Assembly (NCBI RefSeq): GCF_040807025.1
Contig: NC_090942.1
Location: 181,239,247 to 181,303,246, forward strand
Source of the DNA: Struthio camelus
Lineage: Eukaryota; Chordata; Aves; Struthioniformes; Struthionidae
Direction: 5' to 3'
DNA length: 64,000 nt
A program made the translations under genes and the position numbers. Shown here piece by piece: positions 31,201 through 45,656 of this stretch (position 1 is the first letter of the stretch; the number at the start of each line of letters is the position of its first letter). The notes beneath the pieces were generated by a model. It was given only the letters and a program-made list of their open reading frames with translations. It made no database searches and was not told the DNA's origin.

Positions 31201-34200
31201 ATGGAACGGATGTCTCTGTCGGAACGCGAAGACATCTTCTCCAAGTTTACCCGAGCCCAGCTGAACTACAGTTCTCCTGAGGCGTCAGGTGAGGCCCATC
31301 TTCATGATGTTCTGTGGCTGCCCAGAAAGGTGGGGGCGGGCTTGTTCAGGGGCCAGCGAGGAACGCCCTCTGCCCTCTCCCCCTTGCAGTTAGCATTTGT
31401 GCCTTTGGCCCTGGTGCGCTTCAGCGGAGGCACTCGCTGCTTCCCCCTCCTTCCAGGGGCCTGCTCTGGCTGAGCACCTGCAGGAGGAAGAAACGTGCAA
31501 CTGGAGGAGACTTTCTCTCCCTGAGTTCCAGTGCCAGCCCCTGCTTTCCAACTGCTTTTCCCTAGGCAGGCTCGTAGTGCCAGCCTGCCAGTCACCGCCT
31601 GGATTTTCCTTCCCTAGGCATCCTGAGGCCTGCTGTTACCCTGGCCCCTCGGCATGCTCTGGGGAAGCTGCTGCGGAAGTACGTCCCCGCATCTGTTCTG
31701 AGGAAGGTATGGCCACAGCTGCCGGGAGCTGTGTTTTTTTTTTTGCCCCGAGGGGAGGATTTATTCCTTCCGCGGAGAGCGCGGGCTGCTGCCCACCCCA
31801 CGTGTGGGCTCTTGCTTGGTGTTTGCTGGAGGCAGTCAGCTCTCGGGGAGAGCTGGCTGCTGAAGGTGTCCCGCTCTCGTCTTCCAGATTGATGACAGGC
31901 AGCCCCCGGACTACTTGTCCGAGCTACGGCCGGTCACCTGCCTCTTTGTCAAGCTGCAGTTTGCTGCCGATGTCAACTTAACGCAGATCTGCAAGGCTAT
32001 CCAGGACAGCAGCGTGATGATGTTGGAGATCATCCGGCCTCACAAGGGCGAGATCAACAAAATCTCCATGTTTGATAAAGTGAGTGTGGGGGAGGAGCCC
32101 ACCCCGCAAAAGCGTGGGCAGCAAACGAGAGGGCAGTGGCTCTCTCGCTCTACTGAGCAGTGGGGAAAGGAGAAGCAGCTCTGCCTCGGCGCTGGGATCA
32201 GCACCCTCTGGCTGGGGGTTGCCCTGAAGCTCTGCTGCTCTCGGCAGAGGCTCGACTCGCACGGCATGAGCCGTTTGCCGTAGGCGTTGTCACAAGCTGT
32301 GCTGCCCCTGTCCTTGGCAGGGCTGCACGTTCCTGTGTGTGTTTGGACTCCCTGGAGAGAAGCTGCCCGACGAAAGCGTTCACGCCTTGGAAAGCGCTCT
32401 TAAAATCTCCAAGGCGTGCTCCTCGAGGCCTAGGAAAATCGAGTGAGTGGGGAGGCGCGTTGCCCGGGACTGCGCGGGGGAAGGAGGGAGGGATGGTTTC
32501 TCAGCGAGACGTGCCCTCTAGCTTGGCCTCCTCTGTCCCTGGGAGGAAGGAGACAGTGCCCTGAGAGGTGCCCTTCTTCCCCGCGCCGAGGAGACGTGCT
32601 GTGGCCGGCTGGAGTCAGGGACTTTCCGCCCGTCCCAGCTGTGAGGCCTTAGGGGAAGGGCTGAAAACTGCCTGGCTGCTCTCGGGAGCCCCTTTCACCT
32701 GGGGGCGTTACGCTGCGGAGCTCTGCAGGTCCCCGAGGTCTGCCCTGCCAGGGCGGGAGGTGGTGCGAGGGGAGCTGGGTGAAGGGGTGAAGGTAGGCGG
32801 GCAGGCAGGCCTGTGCGCGGGTGCTGCTGAACGCCTGTTGCTCTCCGTGTGTGTCAGGGCCGTGTCTGTCGGGGTTACCAGCGGGACGGTGTTCTGCGGA
32901 GTCGTAGGCCATCGCGTGAGGCACGAATACACAGGTACGAGGTGTTTGGCTGAGGAGTGGGTGGCTGGGCTGGGTCTGTTCAGCCGGAGCAGTGTGCCAA
33001 AGGAAGAGGCAGAGCGGCAGGGAACAGCCTGTTGCCCGTACGTGCTGGGCTGGGACGAGGCCTTGGCCTGTGGCCTGTGGCCTGTGGCCTGTGGCCTGTG
33101 GGGAACGAGGGAGGCAGGGCGGGCGCCACTGCGGTGCGGGGGACCGGGCTCAGAGCCTTGTTGTTCCTGTTGGTTGTGCTGCCAACGGTTTGGGGCTTGC
33201 CTGTGCTGGAGGCGATGCAGCCGTTGGCGGTGAAGGGTGGAGCGGGTTGGTTTCATAGGTACGTGAATGCGTGCTCTCTCTCTGTGGCAGTCATTGGCCA
33301 GAAGGTGAATCTGGCAGCCCGGCTGATGGAGCACTACCCTGGGCTGGTGTCCTGTGACGCAGCGACGTACGCAGCCTCTAGGCTGCCCCGATGGTGCTTC
33401 AAGGAGCTGCCGGAGGCAAAGATGAAGGGGGTTGTCGATCCTGGCCCCGTGTATCAATACCTGGGGGTGTCGGCGAAGTCGTGAGTGTCCTGTTTGAGCG
33501 GGCTGGTTGGGGGCAGGGTGGCACACAGGGTCCAGTCTTGGTCCGCCAAGAGGAGTTGTGCAGAGCTGGCCCCCGCCCACACCTCCCATCGCTGGGGCTG
33601 AGAAGATGGAAAGGCAGAGCACGGGTATGCTTTTGGCCTGCCTACGCTGGTGCCTCCTGCTGTAAGGAGACTGGGAGTGATGCCGGAGGGGTGGAGAAGG
33701 CTTTTAGGTGTCCGTAGGCACAGAGGGGCCTTGCAGCCCCTGCCCAAACGGCTTCCAGCTGTGCTTTCTGCCCTGTGCTTGCTCCATTGCGCGCAAGACT
33801 AACGCAGTGGCAATTCTGCCCCAGGGAGGCGTTCTCCCAGCTGCTTCCGAGCATGAGGCTCCCAGAAAGCTTTTGGTCAGGCCAGGACTCAGTTCCTGAG
33901 TGCCTCCTGGTGAAAGTTCAGGTGTTCCCCCGGGCCAGGGTTTGGCATCCTCTTTGGAGGACGTTTGGAAGGTTGACGTTGCCGTCCCCTTGCAACTTCA
34001 GAAAAACTCAAGCCCAAGGTGCCTGGTGCTTGGCGCCTTGGCCCAAGAAGTGACCCTTGTCGTCCTGTTGCACGTCGTGGCTTGCAGTGTTTTTTCTTGC
34101 CCGTCTTTGCCTTGACAGCAGCTGTTGCAGGGCCCCGCTTCTAGAAAGCGCTGCCTGTGAGCACAGGCCGGGGGACCAGAGACTTGTTTGGCTTGTCCTG

Positions 34201-37200
34201 CGGGGTGCAGCAGTGTGCTAGCCAGCGGCACTGCCTGGCTTCTTGCTCATGTCTCTGCTTCCTTGGGCTTTGGCCTGTGGCGCTCGAGTCTTGATGCTGT
34301 CTGGTGTCCCCCTGTGGCCGTTGGGCTTCTTCCTGGCTGCAGCTTTGCTAGTGCTCGTTTGGTGTTTGCGCTCTCTGCTGGGCCAGTGGGAGCGTGGGCA
34401 GGATTTGCTCCGGCTCAAAAGAAGAGCGGGCACCCGGGAGCGCGTACCCTCAGCTCCAGCTCCACGCGTGGCTCTACGTCCTCCAGCTTCTGCCTACTTA
34501 ATTGGCTCTTGTTTTTCTCTTCCCGCTGCTAGCGTGTTTGGCATGGATGTTATGAAGGAGAGGTCCGGCTATTCCCCGTTGCTCGGTAGGTGGAGAACGC
34601 CTTGGTCTGCCGAAGGCCGATTTGTTGCCGTCGGTACCTGTTAGTTCCGCTCTGGGAACGGAGAAGCTTTTGCGAGGGATGGTGTTGCCCGGCGTGGCCC
34701 TAAGGGTTCGGTGCATACCTTGGCTCCTAGCTGGTTCCTGTCTTTGGGGTTGGGCCGCAGCTAGAGGTGGGAAGCAGGGTGAGGCGTGCACCGGGTGCTC
34801 CCTGCTGTGCTGCATAGCTAGCGTGGCGGGACCTTTCCAGTGTGCAGTTGCTCACAGCCTCAGGGCTAAAGCGATGCCCATATTTGGGATCGGGGAGGAG
34901 ATTTCCTTGGGTCTGACTGACCCGCTGCGGCGGCGAGAGAGAAGGGTGCCGACGGCTGTTTGCTTTCCAGCTCGCTGCAACAGCTCGCTTTCTTGTTTGC
35001 CTTCCCAGGTCGGGAGGAGGAGATTGCCCTCTTTGAAAGCTACTTGAAAGCCTACGTGGATAAGAAAGCAAGCCACATCATGGCGTTTGAGGGCGTAACG
35101 GGCTCTGGAAAGAGCCATTTACTTACGGAGCTTGCCTCTTTAGGCCAGGCTGCTGGGCTCAGGTGAGTGTTGCTGACCGGGACCTGCGGAACACTTTCGC
35201 TGCCCAGCCGCTGATGTCCGTGGGCTACTGGAGCCCCTCTGCCCGGGTGCGTGGCCCTTGGACTGCAGCATCCCTGCAAGGCCTGCAGGAGCTGCTGCTG
35301 AGGAGCAGCTGCGTGCTCTCCTGCTCCCTCCTGAGGGAGCTAGAGGTGGCTCCTGGAGCCACTGCTGTTGAGCTTCCTTCTTTGGGCCAGGCACCAAGCA
35401 AGGTAGAGCCCGAGCTCAGTCAGGGCTTTGGCCGTAGCCCCAGAGCCAAGAGAAGAAACCCAAGTGGCCCTAGATTCCGCCTCTCCCCTAGAGCTTAGTG
35501 CGAGAAGCCTGCGGCTGCTTGGGTCCCTCTCTGAATCTCAGTGCCTTTTGCTTCTGCATGGCAGGGTAGTGGCTGTGGAAGTGCTGGAGCTCAACCTGAA
35601 GCAGGTCTACTCTGCCATGCGCATGGTGCTGGCTGTGGCCATGGGCCTGCAGGCCTGTAAATCGTGCAGTGCCAGACAGCTCGTCCTGCAGGAAAAGCTC
35701 CAAGGGCTGGTGGAAGAGAGCAGCTACTGCCTCCTCAACGTGCCTTTCGTCGTTAAGGTGAGAGCGAGAGGCCTCTGTGGCCGTGGCGAAGGCCTGCTTG
35801 TGAGCCGTCCTGTGGCTGTTGTGGTTGGGACACTGTGGCTGGGGAGTGGGCTTAGCTCCCTGGTGGGAGCAGCAGGAGGGTAGCACAGGCTGTGCTTCTG
35901 TTTGTGGGTCCAAAGAGGGGGGCGAGGGGGCCGAGGGGGCCCCTTGTTAGGGGTGAGTGCAGGTGCCAGGCTGCTGCAGGCAGTTCCTGGGGCCTTGCTC
36001 AGCAGCCTGGAAAGGGCATTGCAGAGAGGCTTTGAGAGGGGGCTGATGAGCTGGTGCTGAGTTCACTGGTGCGGGAGCAGCCTGCTCCCTCGCGCGATTG
36101 CCATGGCGAGGGAAGAAGCTCTTCTCCCGCCTCATCCCTCCCTGCAAGAGCTCTGCCAGAGACCCTCAGCAGAGGGCCTCCGTTGTAGGCTCCCGGTGAC
36201 GTCCGCGCTGCGTCTCCTCTCCACTGTGTGGGGGAGAGGTAAGATGCTGAGGGCAACAGAGGCGTTTTGCTCGCTTGGACTTGCGTGGTGGGCAGGTGTG
36301 CTGAACCGCCCTGAAAGGCTGTTGCTCTGTGACTCTGCTTTTCCGGCCAGTTTCCCCTGTCGGAGAAGGTGTCCAAGATGAGCGACGCTCAAAGGACAAT
36401 GGAACTGGAGTTGGTTTTTGAGAAAGTGCTACAGAAGGTGAGCCGTTCTCCCCATCCTGGGTCAGAGAAGGAAAGCAAGGCCGCAGGCTGAGGGCTCTGC
36501 AGGAGAGCGGTGGGAGCTGGTGGGAGGACAATGTACCGGGGTCATTGCCCTGCAGAGGCTGAACTCCCCGTGCCATGTCCCCTGATAACTTTCCTCCTGT
36601 GAAGTTGGAGGGCATGTGCTCAGGGGGAGGAGGAACGGTGTCTTTCCGTGCCACCGTGCCCGAGAGACCTTAAGAGTCTCGGAGCACGGAAGAGCGGGTG
36701 AGATTCTGAACGAAGAGGTAGCTGGGGAGAGGAGAGCGACTTCTGCGCGTCCTCTGTGTGGGGAGAGGCCGGCCAAAGTTTGCCCTGTGGAGGATGCTTG
36801 AGAATCCCTCAGAATCCACCCAGACCAACGTGTTTGTTTCAGCTCGTTGAAGACGAACTTGTCCTGTTTGTCATCGACAACGCGCACTACATCGACTCTG
36901 CCTCCTGGGCTGTTATGTCGCGCGCGCTCAGAGATGTCCCGCTCTTTGTGGTCATGGGCTTTGCTCCCGCTCGCTCTAGAAGACAGAGGCTCTGCGAAGC
37001 TGCAGCAGACATCATGAAGTTGCAGCAAACGACCCACGTTCATCTGGGAGAGCTGAAAGCTTCAGCTGTTGTGCAGAAAGCCTGCCGGGAGCTGGGAGTT
37101 GTCAGCGTGCCCAGGGACCTAGAGACGTAAGTCCCAGGCGGGGCCTCGGAGCTCTTCCCGAGGGGTTGACCCTCTGCAGAGAGAGGGCAGGAGGGAACGA

Positions 37201-40200
37201 ACATGGTGGGGCAGTGGGGGCGATTTGCTGGGGCCGAGGCTCTCACTGGTGCTGGGGAGGATCTAGGCTGTTGGGGCCAGGAGAGACGAGGCTGGCAGCT
37301 CTGTGCCTTGGGCACTGTCCGCGACTCTTTTCCGGCGCGTTCCAGCAAGCGCTGTATCTTCCGGGCAGCTCAGATGCCAAAGGCAGTGGGAGTGCTGGCC
37401 TGTTCAAAAGGGAGGTGTAGCTGTGGCAAAGATGCTGGTCTGAAGCGTGTCCCACCTTGCTTTGCCTGTGTCAGTCCCTGCTGGATCTGCTCCTTTCCAG
37501 GTTCCTGATGCAGAGAAGCTGCGGGATCCCATATTACTGCGAGGAACTGCTGAGCGACCTTAAGCGCCACGACATGCTCTTGTTCCACCTGCTGCGGAAG
37601 GGCGAGAAAACGGAGGACAAGTGGGAGAGCCTCTTCAGTAAGCACCTTTGTGGCTGACGGCCTGGCTGCTGCGGCCCATCTTCCAGAGCACGTTGTTGCC
37701 CTGGGCTTCCCCTGTGAAGCTGGCACAGGCTGGTGTTGCAGCAGTAGAGGCCTTGGCCTGGCTCAGGCGTGGGCTCCTGCATGCCTTGCTGCTGGGATAG
37801 CCTAAGCACAGGCTGGGGAGTTTGGGTGGCTTTGTGAGGCGAAGCAATGCGGACGGGGCAGAAAATTGCAAAGGAGGGGAAGAGACGCTCCCTGGCACTA
37901 AGCTCAGCCCTGGTATTGTCTGGAGGCAGCATGAACGGGGGCGGTTATTGTGGAGCAGTGCGGAGAGTGGCGTGGCTGCAGTGTGCCTTGGGTGCAGCCG
38001 CGCGGTGGATTTATGCTGCCACGGACCGCAGGGCCCAGCTGCTGTGAGACCTGCTCGGGGGATGAATGCTAAAGGGTGGAAGATGGAGGGCAAGCGGGAG
38101 GTCACGGCCTGAATCGTCTCCCTTTTTGAAAATCGCTTTACGCTGCTCTCTTGCTCCGCTCAGCTTCTGTAACGGAGGCTTCCCCTGCCGCAGCCTCCTG
38201 GAGCTCCAGCGCGGGGAAGGACCGCAGGGTGTGCACCATCAGACCTGACGTGAACCTGCAGAGCATCGTGCTTCCCTCCACCTTGAAAGGTGAGGGGCCG
38301 AGCCCCGCTGCGGCGGCTGGCGGCTGCACGGAGGTTCTTTCCCGGGGCGTGGGCTAGAGAGAGGCTGCGCGTCTGCGTGCTGCAGAGTTACCCCTCTCAG
38401 CTCTGGGGCTCTGCTGGGAAGGTGGCTCTGGTCCCGCTGGTTCTTCCCATTTCTCGGGGTGCTGGATGGGAGGCTGGGAATGAGCTTCCCTGCCCTCTAG
38501 CTGTGACCTTGCGCAGTGAGCCTGGCAGAAACGTTCCCCAAGGAACATGTGTTTCTCCTTTTCCCGGTCCTTGCTTCCTGTGCTTGCAGGAGGAGCAGAG
38601 CCGTGTTGGAGATACGTGCCCTGGGTTGCGACTGCCCAAGGGGTTTGTTCCCTAGGAAAGAAGGCTACAAATGTAGCGTCTGGTGTGGTGAAGCTAAGGC
38701 AGCCTCGGCAGCCTCAGGCTTGGGAGAGGGCAAGAGAGAGACCTGTGGCTTGTTTTTGACAGGGATTGCGCTGGCTGAGGTGGACAGCATGAAGCCCTCG
38801 GAGCGGATGGTCTTGAAGTGCGCAGCCGTCATCGGGCCGACGTTTACCACCGAGCTGCTGTTACGCCTCCTTCCCAGGTGGACCAGGACCAAGATGAACA
38901 AGGCGTTGAATGTCCTGGTGAGAGGCAACGTCTTGAAGTGGCTGAATGCTGGGAAGGTGCCAGAAGGCAGCAGTGTTCCCGCCGAGGGGTCCGCCACCTC
39001 TCTGGAGGAAGAGAGCGGTAAGTGGTGATAATGCGCCCCCGGGAGCGTGGTAGGCTCCTGCTGCTCCCAGCTGTGTGGCTGGCGGGGCTCGCCAGGGCAC
39101 GCTGCACTGCCCCCTCCGGTGGTGTGTAATGCCCAGGGCCGGCCTTGCTTCTGCTGCCAGCAGCCTCGGCAGCTGCTTGCGGGGGTGCGGCTGAAGGCTG
39201 TGCGTTGGGAGGGAGAGCAGGGCGGGAGCCTGTTGCGCAGGCTGTGCTGGTGTCGGCAAGGCAAACGGGTCCCTTTCACCCTAGCGCTGCGAGGCTCCGA
39301 GTGCAGGAGCGCTGGTTTCCTGCCAAGGATCCACGCCAAGGCCTGTCTTTCGTCCCCCGGCTGTGGCCCCAGCTGTGGCTGATGTGAAGGCCCGTTGCCT
39401 TTCAGGTGCCCAGAAGCGGTGCTTGGGCGAGACCGAGAAGACGGCGAGGCTGCAGTCTGGCGTCCTGACCTTCTGCGCCCCGCTGCTGCGGGAGGCTGCC
39501 TACGAGCTGTGGCCCAAGGGACAGAGGGTGGCCATGCACCGCAAGTGCGCGGCCTTCCTGGAGAGGCAAGCGCACAAGTGCCAGTGCTGCGGCGGAGGGG
39601 ACTTTGTGGCCTTCCACCGCTTGGCCCTCGGCAGCGCCCAGGAGGCAGAGAGCTGGGACGACCGCGCCAGCGAACGCTACTCGTCCAGCTGGGAGGCCTG
39701 GCTGCTCAGACAGGAGGAGCTGAAGAGGGATGAGCTCCGTGCCGCTCCGGGTATGCTAGCTGCCGTGCTTTGGAGCCTGGGCCCTCCACACTGTGCTTGC
39801 GCAATTAATGGAAGCGCTCCTCTGTCTCAAGCGCCGTCCGCAGAAGCGTTTTGCTGGAGCCTAGGGATGCTGTCAGCGCAGGGGAGAGGCTTCCCTAAGA
39901 CTAGCTTAGTCCTCCACTGAGGCCAGCTGCACCAGCAGAGCCATGCTGTGGGCACAGCGTAGAGCCTCTCTGCCCCGGAACGCCCTCCTGCATTTCCCCG
40001 GAATGACCGGAGAGCAGCCCATGTCCTTGCAGTGACAAGAGCCTTGCGGTGCACCCCCCGGCCCCGCAGGCTGAGGCGCCTTTCCTGGTGGGTGTGCTAC
40101 GCTTGCCCAAAACATAACAGCCCTGCCGGGAAGGCAGCTCTCGGGGGAAGGGGCCAGGAAGAGAGCTGCCGTCGGTCCCTTTGACTCTGCTCTCCTCCCC

Positions 40201-43200
40201 TTTCTGATCGAGCGTGGCAAGATGCAGCTCTTCCCGCGTGTGAGGTGAGGAAGCGTTTAACTCGTGCTTTGTTTCCAGGTACTGCAAAAGCTCTGCAGAA
40301 AGAGAAGAGCTTCCTGGAGGAGACTTTTCGGTGAGGAGAGGAGGTTTTGGTTATGTTGGGAAGTCAGCGGGCCCAGGGTCTGCAGAGGGGGCAAGTGGAG
40401 TTTGCAGTTGTGCCTGCTGGCTGTGACTCTAGCTCAGGAAAGAGCTGGCCTGCAGGGTGGGAGCTGGGATGGGGTGGCCCTGGAGATGAGCCTCTTGGAG
40501 GAAGCCAGTGGGATCAGGGTGACCCAGTGGGGGCAGGGTGGAGCCAGCCCTGCCTTCCTAGCTGTGGGAGAGCAAAGTTGCGAGGTGTGCAGGGGCAAAG
40601 CAGCCAGCGGGAGCAGGGGGGCTGCTGGAAGGTGACAGAAAGGCCTGCTTGACTTTCTCCCTGGGGCAAAGAGCAGCGTTGCTCCAGCGCAGGGTCAGCA
40701 AAGGCACCAACAGCATCGCGTCCTCGTGGATCTTGTTACCGCTAAAGCCAAAGGAAGAGTTTGCTAGGGCTTGAAAGGGGCGATGTTGCTCCTCGTCCCC
40801 GTTTTGCCCTGCCTGGCCCCGCTCGCCTTGGGCTCCGGGGCTCCGGAGCGTGAGAAGACTGCTCAGTGCGCGCGGGTTGACGTCGCTGCAGTGGAAGATG
40901 TGCACAGGGCCTTGCTTGTGCTGCGCTAGAATATGCTGTTGGTCTAGGCAGACGGAGCGGTATAGGTGATGCTAGCGTGTGTCGTCTTTCTGCGCGATCT
41001 TGTCTCTGAGTAGAGCGGCAGAGCAGTTTCTGGCCAGGACGGAACGCGTACCTACGGTGCCCAGCAAGACCAAAGGGACGCCCGGTGCCGCGTGTGCCTG
41101 TGAATGCAGGGCCATTGTGGATTTGGTGCTTGTGCCGCTGGCTCACCACCACATGGCAATGGGCAACGATGCCAGAGCCCTTTATTACCTGCTGGAGTGC
41201 GCGGCTGCCTACTTGCACGTCTCCGACAACTACCTGGTGAGTCGCCCTGCTTGCCGGAGCCCACTGCACAAGGAGGCCTCTCAGTTGCCTTGTCCTGGGC
41301 AAGCCGATTTTGCCATTGCACTAGGACGTGCCTCTGTGGGGACTTGGGGCTGAACCGCTGGCGTCAGAGCCGGCCTTCTCCCCCTGTTTGCTTCTCCTGG
41401 GGCAAGGGAGGCAGGGCAGAGAAGCAGGACCTTTGCACAAGGCGCACGCGCCAGGAGGTGGTGCGAAGGAGCACTCGTGCCCGTGGGCTGTGTTAGGGTG
41501 GGCATCGCCAGGGGCAGATGTGTGCCCTCCTCAGAGAGCTGCTGGAGGCAACTGGGAACGATGGGGCTGGATGCAGGCTCTGCACCGACGCTCACCTGCT
41601 CTCTGTGTGCTTGTTCCAAGGCCTTTATGAACCTGAAGAAAGCAGAGGTTGTGAGGAGCTCAGCGGCTGAGAAAGCCGATGTGCTTCCCTGCTTTGAAGA
41701 AGCCACCTTCCTGAGCCTGAAAGGGGAGGTAAAGTGCCAGGGAGGTTCTGAGGGCTCTCCTGGTGGGTGGAGTTGGACGCTTTTGTTGGGGGGTGGCGGC
41801 GGCGGCGATAGGCCTGGCGTTTTGAGGCACGGCCGCTACCAGCGGCCTTTCCTGTGAGCGCTTCAGCCTCCGGCCAAAAGCGGTCGAGGCCCTCGGCCTT
41901 GGTTCAGGCAGAGCCTGGAAATGTGGTGCGTGCTCAGTCGGAGCCCTTTGGGACTGTCTGAAGAAGCCTTTCTCCTGTGCAGGTCTGCTACAACATGGGC
42001 TGCATGGACCTGGCAAAGAAGACGCTCAGCAAGGCATTGAGCCTGCTGAAGAGAAAATTCCCCCTCACCTCAGCTGGCGTCGTCTTCCAGTTTCTGCTGG
42101 AGAAGTCAGAGCGTGCCTCCCACAGGAAGAACAGAGAGTCCTCCCTTCATCAAGAGGCAGGGTAAGAAGCCGAAGGGAAAGAGGAGGGAAGGAAGAGGCG
42201 TTTCCTGCGTGGTCCCGGGCACCTAGGCCCACACCTGCCTAGGCTTAAGCCCAGACTTTCCCTGAGCATAGGCGTTAGCACGGGGAAAGCTGCTGAGGGA
42301 CCTGGAGGCTCCTGGGTGGGGGAGCGGGCACGTGTTGGCTTGTGGGGGGGGGTGGTGGGGGTGAGAGCAGAGAGATGTTCCCAGGGAGCACAGGCTGCAG
42401 AGGGGAAGGGAGCCGGCAGGGAGGAGCAGGACGTGGGCAGGGAGGGGTAAGTGGAGGGGAGGTGTGAGAACGAGGAAGCTCAGGGGTTGCAGCCAGGTGC
42501 AAGGCTGCCGTAGAACAAGCCTTTTCCTCGCGGTGCCCAGCTTTGCTTCGCCCTCCCTGGGCTGTAGTGCCAACCCGTTCCTGCTAGCAGCCATCTTTCC
42601 CTGGGGGTGCTTCTTGGCTCTGCCGCTTCCATGCCTGCAGCCCGGCCTGCATCAGCTGCCGCCCTGCTGGGAGCAGGTGCAGCTGCCTCCTCTGTCGCCC
42701 TGCTTCCCCTGGCCCTGCCTGACCTGGCACTGTGTAGCTAGTGGCTGTGGCCCAGCAGTTTCTCTTGTGTGGCAGGAGGGAGAGGCTGCCCTGGCTGTTC
42801 CGGCAGAGCCACTGCCTTTCCTTGCTGCGGCAGCTCTTCAGCCTGGAGGGCACTTCCAGCGGCCGGAGGCTCTCGCGCCTGGCAGCGCTCATGAAGGTCA
42901 ACACGGCCGAGGAGTCTGAGGATGCGAGTCACGTGAGTGCCTCCTCTCTGCGGCAGCAGACGCGTTTCTGACATAGCTCCTTTCCCCTGGCCCGCCTAGA
43001 GTACCAGCAGGGTCTGCCCGGGGCGGCAAGAAGAGGCCAAACGCGACGGAGTGGTACCCGTCCCTGAACTTTGCTTTACAAACTTCCAGCAGACGTGCGT
43101 TGCTGCTCTTCTTGGTAGTCGCTCTCATGGCGTTTGTTTCGCCGTTGTAAGCGTTGGGCTGGTTGTGGCTTGAAGGCAGCACCCCGCTGGGGCCCTCGTC

Positions 43201-45602
43201 TCGCCGCGGCTGCAGTTAGCAGCGGCAGTCCTAAGAACCGTTTGTCGTAGGGGTGAGAGCCCTGAGAGCAGAAGAGAAGAGAGCACCTGGCCGTTGGGTT
43301 TATGCCCTGAGCCGTCTAGGCCAGAGAGTCACCCTGGCGACATTCAGTCTTGTACAGTCTCCTGTCTGGACTGTTTTAGATCCTGTTGTCCTACATGGAA
43401 TATGCGCGGTGCTGCCAGGACCTGGGCTGCCAGGAAGAGTGGCTGCAGTACGGGCGGGCGGCCATCCAGCTTAGCTCTGACGACGAGCTCTTTGGAGGAG
43501 GGGTATTAAAGGCTGCCAAATTTGCCCAGGCCCTGAGCCACCTGAACCTCAGCCTGGGGAATCTGCCCCTCTCTATCGACGTAGGTACGTACTGCCCCCG
43601 CTGCCTGCGAGAAGGCATCTCCGCCAAGGGAGCCTGTGCGAGCCTGCTGGTTTTCTTGGCAGGCTATCGCGCCAAGAGCCTGTGCATGGAGCTGGAGAGG
43701 CCCGACCTGGACTGCGAGGTCCTCGCCACGCTCTTTGCGGCGCTCTTTCTGCAGATGAGGTAATGCTGCTGCGGGACAGACTGCTGGTTGCGCAGGGTCA
43801 GGGGGCCACCTGAGATCCTTCTTGTGTCATTCTCTGCGCGCAGCAAAGAGGGCTGCTTGGTTTCTTATTGGATACTCGCTGGCCGTATGGACGCTGGTAA
43901 ATTAAACAATGCCAAGGGCCGTGGCTGGCTGTTTGGGAGCGTGAGTGTGTGCTGTGAAACTGCTGGAACAGTTGCTGGCTCGGTTCTGGCCCTTGCCAGG
44001 TAGCGCTTGCCCCAGGCAATTCCCAGGCCTGGTTTAGGAGCGAGCCTAGCGCAGGGAGGCGCTCGTTGTGTTTGGGGCGCTAGCCACGTTTGGTTGGGTG
44101 GACGCGGGCCTTTCCACGCCACGCGGCACCGGTGCCCGAGACGGCAGTCGTCCAGGGGGAGGTCTCGAGAGGAGCAGTTTCTGAAGCAAACGCGTTGTCT
44201 GGGCGAGTGCGGAGGGCAGTGGGGAGCTGTGCGTGCTCTTTGGCCTGCTTTTCCTGACAAAGACTTGGATGGAAAGGGGAGTAGCTCTGCTCCTGGGCCA
44301 ATGGGAAAGCACTGGCTGCATGGGAAGGATGCCTGAGTTTTGCTCCGGGCCTTGCCGTTTGGGCCGGGGTCACTGCAGCCTTTCTCCGGAGACTTGTTGC
44401 CAAAAGATGAACAACTGTCTGCTGGAGAAACTCTGATGGCCTTGCCAGAAAGAGCAGCGCAGGGAGAGCGGGATGATGGGAAGGGGAGCGGGCAGCGTCC
44501 GGAGGTGGTGACTGGGCTCCCACCCCACGGAGAGGCTCCATGGCGGCTCGCTGTGCTCCTCCGCAGGTACCCAGAATGTGAGGAAGTGCTGCGCAGGCTC
44601 GAGAAGCAGGTGGCTGCAGAGCACAGCATCATTGGGCAGGCATACTTCTTCTCCTGCTGCTTAGACCTGTTGCTTTACGCTGGTAAGTGCTCAGTGAGGA
44701 GGGCCCCAGAGAGCCAGGAGGCTTGCAAAGATGCTTTTTCTCCTGCTACAACACGGGCGCCAGAGCCTCCAGCCATGCTTTCACTTCCTGGGCCGAGTCC
44801 TGGGCTATTTGGCTCTGGGTGTGTCTTTGTCTGTCTTTCCTGCCTGCCCTGTCTTTGTTTGCATGTTCTACACGTGATCCCAGAGTGATTTCAAAATGCT
44901 TGCAATTTCCCTCTTTGCTTCCCGCGTTTTGAGATTCCCCTTTCTGAAACCTCTTCCCAGGCTCGCTCTGCTCTGGCTCCTGGGGAAGCGGGCGGGCATA
45001 GCAGTGCTGGGATGTGCCTGACCAGGAGGCATCTAACAGCCTACGCTCCGGAGTGGCTGTCGCTTGCTGGTCAATGGCAGCGTGTCTCTGCCAGCGCTCG
45101 AAAGCTGCTGAAGAAAAGGGAATAGCTATCTGTGTGGCGCTTGACTAGCCCTGAGGAGCTAGGCTAGAACTCCAGCCCTTGCCTTGTTCCTGTTTGGTTT
45201 TTGCTTGCTCTCTGAGTGGTTTACCTGCCCAGAAATTCTCCAGCTGTGCTTCAGCTTTGTCCTGCTACGAATGCCCGAGGGAAAACAAGGCAGCGGAGGG
45301 CGGCACTGCTTCTCTGCGATGCATTTGTATTACAGGCTGGGAGTACAAGTCATTTGAAGAGTGCAGGAGCTTCGTTGAGCGGAACGAAGCAAACCGCATC
45401 CTCAGCTCGCACAACAGCATCCTGCTTGGACTGTATTCGTCCCTGGCTCTTTGGTAAGTTACAGAGGTGCTTAGACTGGCGACAGGCCCAGGCAGTGGTT
45501 CTGGCAGGGGAGGTGGGAGCTCTGGGCCTGTCGTGTCCCCCGTGCCCTGTCCAACAAGGCGGCCGTCGCTGGGGTGTAGAGTACTTGATCAAGTACTCTA
45601 CA

Positions 45603-45656
<54 letters not shown>
